From the NCBI GenBank assembly GCA_013396915.1, contig VWZL01000328.1, positions 186 through 64,185 on the forward strand: a stretch of 64,000 nt of DNA. Direction: 5' to 3'. The translations under genes were made by a program, and so were the position numbers. The notes below the pieces were generated by a model that saw only the letters and a program-made list of their open reading frames with translations, did not search any database and was not told the DNA's origin. Position 1 is the first letter of the stretch. Each line of letters begins with the position of its first letter. Positions 24,838 through 36,100 of the stretch are shown here, piece by piece. The DNA is from Stercorarius parasiticus. Taxonomy: Eukaryota; Chordata; Aves; Charadriiformes; Stercorariidae.

Positions 24838-25733
24838 GCTTTACTGAGGCCAGCACACTGCTTCAACAGCGCTTTCTTGGGTTGCCTTGTTTCCTCAGTG
24901 CTTGTGTGTGGGCAGGAATTTTGAAATCAGAGTACAGTCTGCAAATCAGTATGAGCAAAATTTGTGGGCTATTTCCTACCCAGATCCGCTAGATTTATAG
25001 AACCTGTACTTCCAAAATTATTTGTGGGGAACAGGTAGCTATGCTGGGTTTCACACAAAAAGAGGGGATTTTGCTTTATAAGGTGGGGGCTGGTGCATAA
25101 GAAGTCAGGCTCCAAAAGAAGCTGGGCTACCTGAGTATCCTTCTTCACTGACTTCTGCTGCTGAAGTGTGCGTGCTTTGTGTGTGCAGGCTCCTGAGACA
25201 TCGGCTGGGACAGCTCAGCTCTTTCTCCAGAGGGGAATGGCTTTGGTCAAGGCTAGTCAGTTCTGGAAAGGTCTCCAGTTTCTAGCTGAGATAGCTGCTC
25301 TGAGCCCAGCACAGAGCCCAGGATGGGGGGTTTGTGCCCCTTTGCAGCCCCCAGGGCCATGAGTCGCTTCAGTGAGGGGCTGCACTGCCGCTGCGTCCTA
25401 GGTGATCTTGGGGAATGTCGTCCTGTAACATCCATGCTGGTTCTACCACATTTGTGTTATTTCAGGTTACTGACAACTAAGGGAAGCTTCTTTGTAACAG
25501 GGGGCTCCTCAATTTTTTAAGCTACAGTTTAATCACGAAAAGTGGCTGCAGCGAAGCCAAGGTTTAAAAATAAAGCAGACCACAATGGGAGGCTGCTGAA
25601 GCAAATGTGGCTGTTGTACCTATCAGTTGCCACCCTTGGTCTGTTCTGACCGAGTATACACTTCTGCCCACATAGATTAACTGCTGCCTCTTTCACAAAG
25701 GGACGTAACAGTGAAGGCATTTGCCTCCTCCTG
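24838..25733. other. Interval between the inverted repeat arms
   Basis: About 900 bases with no recognised transposase or repeat similarity. It is somewhat GC-richer at 25.15-25.4 kb. Short open frames (25168-25362, 25323-25520) have no family features. Confidence 0.5.
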
Positions 25734-25833
25734 CAGACTTTGGCTTCAAAGGTGTTCATTTTCTTTACACGGTAAGCAAATTACTCACTTCACTGAATAG
25801 TTCTTGGCAATCACCTTTAAGAACAGTGGTAAC
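25734..25833 (-). repeat. Inverted repeat, right arm (unrecognised family)
   Basis: Reverse-complement partner of the arm at 24756-24837. The core is 25734-25792, and the outer shared nonamer (AGTGGTAAC on the plus strand) is at 25825-25833. This arm carries 8 extra bases ('cctttgaa' on the minus strand) before GCCAAAGTCTG. Both arms read inward. Confidence 0.85.
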
Positions 25834-26214
25834 ATTATCAGTGACATGCCATATGTGTCTGTGTCTGCCTGGTCTGTGGATGCACATTTAACAAAATCAT
25901 CGCGTTGGCAATGAACAACAAGCAGAGCATCTCACTGAGAATTTCAGTGCTGTGATGTAGCTTCACCTACTTACATGGTGAAGGGCAGCACTAACTCCTC
26001 AGAAACAGATGACCATTTCCTTGGGCTGTATGATCAGTCTTTCAGTGCACCTGTCAGTGGAATGGATGGGAAGTAATCTTGCAGAAGAAATTTCAACAGA
26101 AACCTGCTGTGCCTGTAAATAAAAGCATATAGCACAGGTATGAGTGAGAAATATTACCATAATAATTTCAGAGCTTCACAATCCTCATTTTATGGTTTAA
26201 CGTTGATCTTTTGT
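25834..26214. other. Unassigned stretch
   Basis: Nothing recognisable is seen between the inverted repeat and the ancient CR1/L3 element. Confidence 0.5.
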
Positions 26215-26850
26215 CTCCTTGACACAATTTACTACTTGCCTTCTCTGCAGTGAATGTTGTGAGCAAATTATTGCCTTTCTCCTAGCAGCTACTCTTTTGA
26301 AGTACATGAAGACTTGTAACGTACCCTTTCTGCTTCTTTTATTATCTAGGACAAACAATTCTGGTTCTCTTCAACTTACTTTGTAGGTTGTGCTTTTTAG
26401 ACCGTTGATAATTCGTGTTGCTCTTTGGTGGACTTTCTCCCGTGGCTCAGTGGCTTTCCTGAAGTACGAAACTGGACTTGTTTCTGCACTTGGGTTTCAC
26501 CAGTACTGAGTAAATAAGGGAATTATGGCTAATTGATACTCCCTTTTTTACATTCTGGGATGATGTTCCTTTTTTTCCTAAGGATGATGATTATTTTTTA
26601 ACATGTGTTCAGGCTGTGATCAACTTTAGACACTGTGTTTTCTGCAGGGCAGCTGCTAACCAATGTCCCCTACTCTGTGCTTGGGCAATTGCTTTCTTGT
26701 GTAGAATTTTTCACTTGTTAAATTGCAGCTGGCTTTATTTTTCTAAAAAGTATCTCCAATTTGTAGAGTTCGTTTCTATTCTCCTCTTGTACTCCAGTGT
26801 GTTTCAGTCTTCCTTTGCTGGAGTTGCTGTCTCTATCCCATCACGTAGTC
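26215..26850 (-). mobile_element. Ancient CR1/L3-like LINE fragment
   Basis: The plus strand follows the reverse complement of the old amniote CR1/L3 ORF2 end, block after block. 'gctactcttttgaagtacatgaagacttgtaacgt' comes first. Next is 'aggacaaacaattctggttctcttcaac', then 'agaccgttgataattcgtgttgctctttggtgg'. 'aaactggac' and 'caccagtactgagtaaat' follow, then 'acattctgggatgatgtt'. 'tttctgcagggcagctgctaaccaatgtcccc' is next, and finally 'tctccaatttgtagagttcg' with 'ctccagtgtg'. Divergence is much higher than in the avian CR1 copies, and there is no open ORF2. The element predates birds on this evidence. Confidence 0.8.
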
Positions 26851-29800
26851 AGGAGTTTCACTCACCTGAAGTTTCCTGTGAGGATGGAGAGCATGGGGGG
26901 ACCTTGCAGGTGTCCAGAAGGCTATAAAAAGACTGAGTTTGTAGGGGAGAGGTCTGCTTAGCTTCCCACAAGTGAAGAAATCTGGTGCAGATGCCAACAC
27001 AGAAAGGTCAGCTTCAATGGGCCAAAGGTAATCACCTTCCTTTCCCATACTGTGGAAACCAGAATAACAAATGTCCATTCCCTTTCCCTGAGTGAAACCA
27101 CCAAGTGTCAGGCCGTGGGCCTTTACCTTCTCCTAGGTGAAGCTGAGCTACTTGCCAAATCCCAGATCAGGAGCTGGTGTCATTTCTAGCCATGAGCTTC
27201 ACCAGTAATACCAGGAGTTCAGCGTGGAAACCTGCGGCAGCAAGTGTTTAAAGGTAAAGTGACTCAGAGGCCTTTCCAATGGAAGAATACAACACTCTGC
27301 CAGGACTGCAAGGCATGTAGTGCCCTCATATAAAGTTAGATATGTCTCCTTAAGCGTAACCTCTCCACAACAGCTAAGGCATACCTGCCCCATCCGAAAG
27401 GAGCAGGATGTGTTGCCACAGGGTGCTCCCCTTCCCCTGTGCTGATTTTCCCCATCTATCTGTGTTTTCATTGATGCATCCTCGGTGCCCTCTCGGCATT
27501 TTGAAGTTTTAGATCTCCTTTGATTCTGGAATTAGCCTTGAGTAATACTCTGTCCTAGCCCAGCTAGAGCCAACTATTGTTATTTTAACACCTTTGAAGC
27601 TGTTTACTTGAGACCCAATTTCCTTACTCTTCTTTTTCCTTCTTGTTCTTCTCCACCTTATCACAGCCCCTGTGGACTCAGTTCTAGGCATTCAGCCAGG
27701 CAATGGTGCAAGATCAGAGAAGAAAACAGAACCTCAAGTACATTCAAACAAAAATACTACAGAATTGCCTATCTCACACCCACCATTTGCCACTCCTGTG
27801 ACTCCCAAAGGTTTATAAAGCACGAAGAGTTTGAAGCTTTGGGGATTTGGTGAGCAGAAGACTAGCTGAACCTGAGAAAGTAAACGCCTCTGAAGAACTT
27901 CCAAAGGAAGGGGAAGTTCAGACAACAAACATTGTTATCTTCTGCACTTAGCCTCCAAAAATACCTCTTGACCCTTCTCTGAGGTCCCAGCAGGAGTTGC
28001 TGGGTCTGCACCTATACCTCCCAGAGAAGTTCGTGTCACTCCCACAAGCATACTCTGTTCCTGAGGGAAATCTCATGAGCTGGAGATTTCCAGCCTACAG
28101 TTCAGTGGCTTGTATCTACTACTCTTCCCTGGAGATTAACATGCAAGAAACTGCAGTCTGATGTTCACTCTTTCTATCAAAGATTTCATGTGTACTGCCA
28201 TGAAAGCTAAGCACCGAGCATCATAGGTTGTAAAGCATGTATTATACATTCTTCTGCCTCCATATTTTGTCACTGAAAAAAACCAACCCCAAAATCCCTC
28301 TCTTCACTGTCACATTAAATACTTCCATGGAGAACTGCTGCTTTTAATGTAGTTCATCAATTTTACAGAAGGCCAAGTCAGGAGGGGTGTCTACATCTGC
28401 GTCATGACCTTCTGCAGATCACGACCCATAAAGATCATCCCATTTCCCTCCAAGGAGCTCAGAGGCATGACCTGATACTTCAGTCTTTCAAAAATAAAAT
28501 GGTATGTGCCAAGCTGAGAGCCAGAGAGACCAGATGGTACCAGTGCCCAAAGGCACCTACAATTGCAGGGGTTTGCTGTGTCCAGAGATCCTGCAGACAG
28601 TGTGCCATGCTGTAGAGATTAACTGTGTCAATCTGATCTAGAGAAAAATGTGACACTAGAGCCATTGGCAGCAGATTGTAAGTAAGGACGGGTTTTGTGC
28701 ATCATCTCAGAGAGCTTGTCCACACAAGGACTTTCCCTGATAGTCAGCACACACTTGTTGTCACCTTGACAATAGAATTGCTGTGTGTGAGATGGGCTGT
28801 AGAAGTGCATGGTACCCAGCAGGACATTAGCAGGGAGATCACAGCCAATTGCAGTCAAATAGCTCTAGAGAATGTTGTTTCTCTGTCAGAAGTCGATAAT
28901 TTCTCAAAAGTATTTTGCACTGCATTTATTTCAAAAGAAAGAATAGAAATGATTCAGCATCAATGTGTTTTTTCGTTTCAAAATGAGGTTTTGTTATGTT
29001 ACAGTTTTTAAAATGTTGTGTACTTGTTGGACAAAATAAAAATAGAATATTTTGTTAAAAACAAAACAAAATCACTGATAACCTTAGGGGTTTTAAAATT
29101 AATTTATTGGGAAATTTTGTTTGCTCGGAGTTAGTTCTACCTCAGGTCAGACTCGTGTTCTGATTTTGTGGCAATCTTTGTGAAATGGGAAATCCATCCT
29201 TGAACCGACCACCTGACCAGGCTTTGTTCCTGGTTTGTCTATAAAACTTAACCTGATATGTTTCAGTACTTTTAAAAAAATTGCATGAATTTTATGTCTG
29301 AAGGTACAGATGTGTATTGATGTGATCCTACTGTTCGTTCCTGGTATATTTTATATTTGCAAAGCTAACAAAACCATCTATTTGGGAAGTCTTTAGTGTC
29401 ATTTAAAAATTGCTTCCAGGTAAAAGAAGAAAAATAATATTATCATGCCACGTATTGATTTCATTTGGATAATAGCATGAGTGGATCAGAAGTCATGATG
29501 TAATTTTGCTAACATGTTTAGTGAAGTACCAGAAGCTAAGGAAGGATGGAAATGGGGCTTTCGATGTGACTATGCTGTCTTTAGTAATGGTTGTGTTGTG
29601 CAGATTGGCACTTCCCACCATGGAAGTAATACGTGCAAGCCAGATTTTTTAAATAAAATGACTGCATCTCTGGCCCAAGACCTGTTATTCCTTTTCCCAG
29701 AGCTGGCAAAGCTGTGCTTGGTGAGATAACTAAAGCTTAGAAGTGAATCTTCAAGCAAGTTAGATCTTTCAAAAATTGAATAAAAACGGTCAGATGACCT

Positions 29801-31397
29801 CGAGTTTCCTTGTCAAGATAAGGGGGAATTTTGTCAAGAAACATGGTGATGTGAATATGCAGTGTGCCGCTGAGAGCAGAATCGAGCTCTCAAGAGTCTC
29901 TTCCCATTTTTCTTTGTAGCTCTTCTTTTCCCTTTGAATCTATTTTAGGAGTCTCAGCGCACAGTTCCCACCCCGTGACAGCAAAGGAGTCTTTATGTGA
30001 TGTAGGCTAGAACAGACTGCAGTGTAGGAGGATGGTGGATTACTGTAGCCTCATATTACAAGCAAATTTAGCAAGTGCTTTAAAAAGCCAACATAAGAAA
30101 TAACATCAATAAGACCATGACCAAAAAAAAAAAAAGTCTAGAAATATACATCTGAGGCTTATTTTATTTTAAGAGCATATCTAAGTGGAGAGAAAGGAAC
30201 TGGGGATGGGAGGAAGAGCACACAATTACAATAGCAGGAAAGAAGGTCAAACCAAATGAGTGATTTCCTGGCTGACTTACAGTCTATTACATTAATAGGA
30301 TCATTGATTAATCTTTAACTAAATCCTCTTTTGCCTTTTTTTTTTATTTTAAAGTTTAATGAGGTCGGTTAGCTAGATAAACGTGTAGTTAATAGACAGC
30401 AGGGTGAAAAAAGGATTCAGACATTATTTATGGCTATTGGGAATATCAGAGTTCCAGGCAGGACTTCATGGTGTGAGAGGGATGTAATCCTTTCTTCTCC
30501 ATGATGTGATACAGCCAATGGTTAATGAAGGTTAAGTAACTTCCCCAGTGATCCATAACTCCACAGTAACTGCTGGTTTGTCTGTGAATGAGCAACCTCC
30601 ACAGAAAGAGTAAGAAAAGCCAAACCAGTCTTTGTCATTCAGTAGGTGGTGCTCTTCCCTTCTCCTGAAGTCATGGCTCATGCTGCCAATGCCCTAGGTG
30701 CCATACTTCAGAAGTGACTTAAGTCTACAGTTCTTCTACCTTTTGTGCCACCACTGCTTGCTGTGTTTTGCCAAGATTTGAAAGTTAATCCCTGTGCCCA
30801 GGCCAAGTCAGGTTTTATCTTGTTTACTTCATTTATCTAAAATGTCCCACCTTCTCACCTGACAAGAACTAGTTAACAATATATGAGGCTTGGGCCTACC
30901 AACATTTTGCTGTCAGTCCGCAGGAAAGAAACAGCACATACATTGAGCATGGACTTGATATCTCCCCAGCAGTGAAGCTGCTGGCTTTCCATTGGGGTGC
31001 AGCACTTTCTGAAGTGTCTCTCCCGGTCAGGCACCAGTACAGACTTTTCTCAGCTATCTGGCTTTACGGGGCCTACATCTACATTGGTGATCTCTAAAGG
31101 GTCCAAAGGGTGGGTGCCCATGCCCTGGCACCCACCTTGACTAACCTTATTCTGGACCTATGCTGGAGCAAGAACTGGTCATGCTTCAGCCTTCACCTGA
31201 CATCCTGCACCTTGGTTGCCCTCAGAAAAAAACCTGGCAACAGCTGTTCCTGCCAAGTCCTTGATTTGGCTTTTGGAGGAGTGCTGAAGGCATGCAAAGG
31301 CATGCATCTCCTGCTCAGTCTGGAGACAACCCGAGGGATGAGGTTTAAAGAGTCAGAAAATTTGCAACCAAAACCCTAAGCTAGAAGATCAAGCTCA
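26851..31397. other. Long unassigned stretch
   Basis: No gene or repeat family is recognised. An A13 run lies at 30123-30135. A 104-codon plus frame (28697-29011) is followed 24 bases later by AATAAA (29035-29040), but it resembles nothing known. The rest is AT-leaning. Confidence 0.5.
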
Positions 31398-32662
31398 GGG
31401 ATCAGGATGTGGCTGGAACTGCTGCTAACAGGGCTTCGCATGTAACATCTGATGGACAGGGTGGATTCCTAGAAGGCTTTATTGAAAAGACAAAGAGACA
31501 TTTACTACTTGTGGAAAGAATTGTTGCTTGTTATATTGTAAGCTTATGTAATTTTGGAACACACTTCTAGGCACATTGAGAAGAAGATGACTGGGAACAG
31601 CCAGCATGGATTGACCAATGATAAATCATGCCTGAGCAACTTGATTGCCTTGCAGATGAGGCAAGAGCAGTGAATGTCATTTACGTTGACTTTAACAAGG
31701 CTCAACTCTGTCTCCCACAATGGTCTTGCATCCAAGTTAGGACATGAATGTCTGGATGGGTGGACAACTAACTGGGTAAAAAAGTATTTGGATGATTGGG
31801 CTCAAATGGTATGTGGTAACTGGTTATATTCTACTTGGAGGCAGGTTACAAGTGGAGAATTGCAGAAGTATATCCTGGGACCTGTCCTGTTTACCTACTT
31901 TTTCACCTGAAAGAGGTGATTGAGTGCACTCTCATCAAGTCTGCAGATGAACTCAAACTGGGGAAACCATCAATACCCCACAAGGAGAGGGCTGCCACTC
32001 AGAGACATGTAGATAAGCAGGAGGAATGGGCTGGCAGGAACCTTTTGAAATTCATCAAGGACAAATGTAAAGTCCTGCACCTGGAAAGGAAGAACCCTTG
32101 GCAATGATGCAGGCTAGGGACTGGCTGGGGAGCAGCTCGGTGGGGAAGGCCTGGGGTCCTTGTGACAGTGACCTCAATACAAGCCAGCAATGTGCCCTGG
32201 CAGCAAAGAAGGTTGAGAGAATGGATTAGCTCTCTCTACTCAGCACTCACTGAACTACCTCTAGATACAGTGTCCAGTTTTGGACCCGTGATGACGAGAA
32301 AGACATCGATAAACTGGACTGAGTTCAGTGGGGGGACCCCAAGGTTGCTGGTTTGCAGCACTTGTGCTCTGCGGGGAGGGTTAGGGATGGTGCTGGTTGA
32401 GCCTGAGGAGGAGATGGCTTTTGGGGGGGACCTGACAGCATCCCTCCCAATACCTTTGTGGGGGTGGGTGACAGGAGGGATCCAGACTGTTCCCAGTGGT
32501 GCATGGCAAGAGCTTGAGAGAAAACGGGCATATGGCGAAAACAGCTTTTGCCATGAGGACAGTCATGCAGGGATGCTGGTTGCTCAGAGAGGCTGGAAGC
32601 TGGACCAGGGACCCCCTGTGGTCCCTTCTAGCCCAAATTGTCCTGTGACCCTATGTTACTGT
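31398..32662 (+). mobile_element. Degenerate CR1, reverse transcriptase to 3' end
   Basis: From about 31,570 the order is CR1-like: 'gactgggaacagccagcatggattgacca', then 'gtgaatgtcatttacgttgactttaacaaggc' (motif A). 'ctgggacctgtcctgtttacct', 'gagtgcactctcatcaagtctgcagatgaact' (motif C region) and 'aagtcctgcacctggaaagg' follow. 'agccagcaatgtgccctggcagc', 'gatacagtgtccagttttgga' and a 3' end 'ggtcccttctagcccaaattgtcctgtgacc' complete the series. Motif A keeps its Asp (V-D-F-N-K) but is frameshifted right after it. Motif C reads S-A-D-E (31940-31951) instead of FADD. The part before 31,570 is only tentatively included. Much of the post-RT region is deleted or rearranged. Confidence 0.85.
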
Positions 32663-32949
32663 AGTTCCCTGTTACGTTACAGTTTGTTTTAAAAGCAGAA
32701 GAAATACTGAAAGAGTAATGTGGCTATTAGTAATCTAAGGTGGGATTTTATTTCAGTCTGCTTTAAAGAGGCAGAACATGCTCAGAGAAATGTCCACATG
32801 GGTGGACTGCTCATTTGCACTCTGCTGGGGGAGGAAGAGCTTGGAGACTTGCATTTGGGCTGGGGATTGGCCCTGCATGGGGAAGGGTGAGCCTGAGGGA
32901 CCTCTCTGGTTCACAGCCCTGGCTTCATTTACTTTATTGTATTACTCAG
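32663..32949. other. Short unassigned stretch
   Basis: It ends in a pyrimidine-rich segment ('cttcatttactttattgtattactcag') that could serve as the acceptor of the candidate exon that follows. Nothing else is seen. Confidence 0.45.
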
Positions 32950-33128
32950 AGAGGCAGGAATCCACCAGCGAATTCATTATGAAGATGAAAGAGGGGGACA
33001 ACAGGACAAAAAGAAAGATCAGTCTAGGCTGATGACAACTTCAGCAGTAGACCTTCGGTTTTCCTTTGAGAAGCCATTACGTAGCATGCAACTGGAAGAA
33101 GAGCCCATCGTAGAAATTGAAAATAGCT
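32950..33128 (+). CDS. Candidate internal coding exon of an unrecognised gene
   Basis: Read from 32951 the frame is open through the whole segment. It begins EAGIHQRIHYEDER, continues with a Lys/Gln-rich stretch and 'DLRFSFEKPLRSMQ', and ends LEEEPIVEIENS. This charged composition with few Cys or Trp looks more like protein than the surrounding chance frames. An acceptor-like TATTACTCAG ends at 32949, and a strong donor GTAAGT starts at 33129. Length 179 bases, entering in phase 2 and leaving in phase 1. The frame is closed by TGA at 32894 upstream and TAA at 33146 downstream. No family is recognised. An internal ATG at 33032 could also make this a first exon, but its context is poor. It may still be a chance open frame; conservation across birds would decide. 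Confidence 0.3.
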
Positions 33129-36100
33129 GTAAGTATACCAAATGTTAATGGGATGCTTCATCTGTGAGCAAATGCTGCTGGTTTTTCATTTTCTATAAAA
33201 AATGGCTATCCCTTGTAATAAGGCAGGCATTATGCACATTCAAATTACAAGCAAAGTTTCTAAAGTATGAAGAATCAAGTCTAATAAAAGAAACCATATC
33301 TCCCCATCAGTTTATTATAGACTAATATAATCTCTGTTTCAGCAGACTAAAGGATACTGCTTACACATGACGACGTCACACCATAAAGAGATGGATGGTT
33401 TAATAAGTACTAACTACGTATTTTAGCAGTATTGCTAGCAAATTTAACTGGTGCTCATGCTTGTAAAAATGCAAAATATATGAGGCTAGCTTGATTTGAA
33501 GTTACCAAGAAAGAGAGACTCTGTTAATTTTCCCACTGGATTCCCCAGCTTGCTGCTGATTTCTGCCACAGAGTTTCTGCAAGTGGCACCTACTCCCACC
33601 TGGACCCGTAGAAACTTTTCTGACATACACGTGTCTTCTGTCACTATCTGTCTGGGGTTTGCATCACGACCCAAGTGTGGGCCCCTCCAGTCTGCACTGC
33701 AGGGAACAACCCAGAAAGTCTATGACAATAATTTTGGAGTGATTGTGTTGCAAAACTAATAATGGAATGAGATATTTGAAGTCTTTTGTCTTTGATACAC
33801 TGCACAACAATGCTGCAATAGATAAAAATGATGCTAAAGGTGGGATGCCTCCATCACCACTAGAGACGAGACAATAAATGCTGGAACTATCCCATCTCAG
33901 TCTCTAAAGACATATTTACACACTTAGCACACCTTGCAGCATCAACTAGACTACAGACAGTGGACCGACCTTTATTGCAGAATAGCACACTCTTAGTGAA
34001 AAGGACACCATGCAAGAAGAGGGGTGGACCTAGTTTATACAGGAACCAAACCAGAAGCTCCCATGGATGCTGAAGTTCAGATTTTCAGGCTGGATGCTGT
34101 CTGCATTTCATCCCATAAGCAAGCAAGGATTCAGAGACTGTTTGGGGCAGCAAACACATCTTTTTCCAAGCTGATTTGCTCATCCCTGTTCAGAGGTGAG
34201 CATTGGATACAGTCTGCAGTCTAGCAAAAATAGTAAATATGGTCATCAAAATCAATATTCATTATGAGCCATTTCGTACTCAAAACAAAATGTAGAGTTG
34301 ATTTTCAAAGGATTCCTTAAATTAATCACTTTGTATTTTGATTTTCTCTTTGTCTCGTATTTGACATGTGCTGTACCATTCTTTACTAGTTGGATTCAGC
34401 TGAACAGGATTTTTAAGAGCTCTGACTAATCTTTATAGTTTGGGAAAAAAATTTTCTGTGAACAAGGGGAAAGCAGGCAGAGCTAATTATCTCCAGCGCG
34501 GAAGAACTCTATGTCAAAGAAATCCAAGCTTTGAAATATATTTTTCTGTCAAAGCTTGGTTCATTAATATGCTTATCAATCATGTACATATTCAAAGTAT
34601 GTGTCATATAATACAAATCTGAATGCATCAGTGTCATGTGGATGAAATATACAATCCTTTTTTTTTTTTTTTAATTAAGACCCTTTTCAGAAATGTATTT
34701 ATGCTGTTGTGTGGTTGTTGTTCTGTGCATCTCTCTCTCCTGCCAAGCCAGCAGGTGGGGGAGGGCTACCTGGACACCATGAGGTTCTGGCTTTTCCAGC
34801 AGGAAAACTCAAGAAACCAATAATTTTTCTGATCATGATCTCAAAGACCAGTAAGGGCTGATGTTCATCTGGGTGGCAAAAAGCCTTGGCATTAAAATAT
34901 ATCTCCTTTTTTTCCTTCCCAGACATGTGTCTTGCCTGCAAGTCTCTGACTCTCATCTCCTGTTTATCTCCCTGCCCCAAAACCAGCAAGGGCTGATGTA
35001 GCTGAAGGAGGTGACTGCAGCTAGCAAGCTGTCCTCCTGTCCCTGGGTGGGCAGCACGCATGTGTCCAACACACTTCCCATCCTCACCAAAGGGGTTGAT
35101 GACCTGAAGATCTTGGCAATAGGAAGGGCAATGGGACATCTGGAAGGAATGCTACCAGGACCTCCACAGGTGCAGCCTAAACAGCATATACATAGGAAAC
35201 CTTCTCCTCCAGTATGTAGAGGAGAGCAACCAGCCAGGCTCCTGCCACCACCAGAAAGCTTTTGGGTAGGTGGACGGCACTGATACCTCTTTGAGGGCTG
35301 AAGAAAATGAGCAGCTCTGCATGGTGTTTTTTTAAAGGACTGTAACAAGGATAATAATTTTTTTCCTTACGGTCTCTCTCTGCCAGCCCCCATACTTGAT
35401 GGCTATCCATATGTCCCATGTTATGGCATGAGGTCAGTTTGTACAAGAAAGAATGAAGTTTTACCTGATGTGACCAAGCTTTTCCCAGCTGGTTTTGCAG
35501 CAGGGGTCAGCAAATGCATCTGGCAAAGCTGCCAAGCAGGGAACGCACGTGTGTGTTGCCTAAATCACGTCTGTCCCAGAGGACAGAGGGCAGAACCAAA
35601 AGCACATTTCCCCTGAAGCCTCCTGCTTCTGGAGCACTCCTTGTACCTGGCAAGTGAACGTATGCCTCAGAAGAAGAACAAAAAAGGAAGAATGTGTTTT
35701 TCCCCATGCATGTTCTCATTACTTCATTTAAAGCTATCCGACAAGCACAGGCCAGGATTCCCTGAAATTACCTGAACTACTGCATACTTTGGCTTTTGCA
35801 TAGATTCAGTAAAAAGGTGATTAAAGTCATGCTCATATAAACAGCAGTAGGTTAGTCCCCTCTCTTCTTCTTATTTCTTACAGTGAAGGAGTACAGTCAA
35901 TATTGAAAATACTGTGGAGATTTTTTTAACAAAAATACATTGAGTTAGAGCACCTGATTTCAACATTGCATGCTCTTCACAATTTTGTCCCTGTGAAGCA
36001 ATTTATTACCGTGTTGAAAGAAGAAGGCTAGTTAGTTTGGGCCTACATTTCTGTAAACATATGACTTGTATTTTCTAACTTGCAGCTCCTTGGTTTTAGC

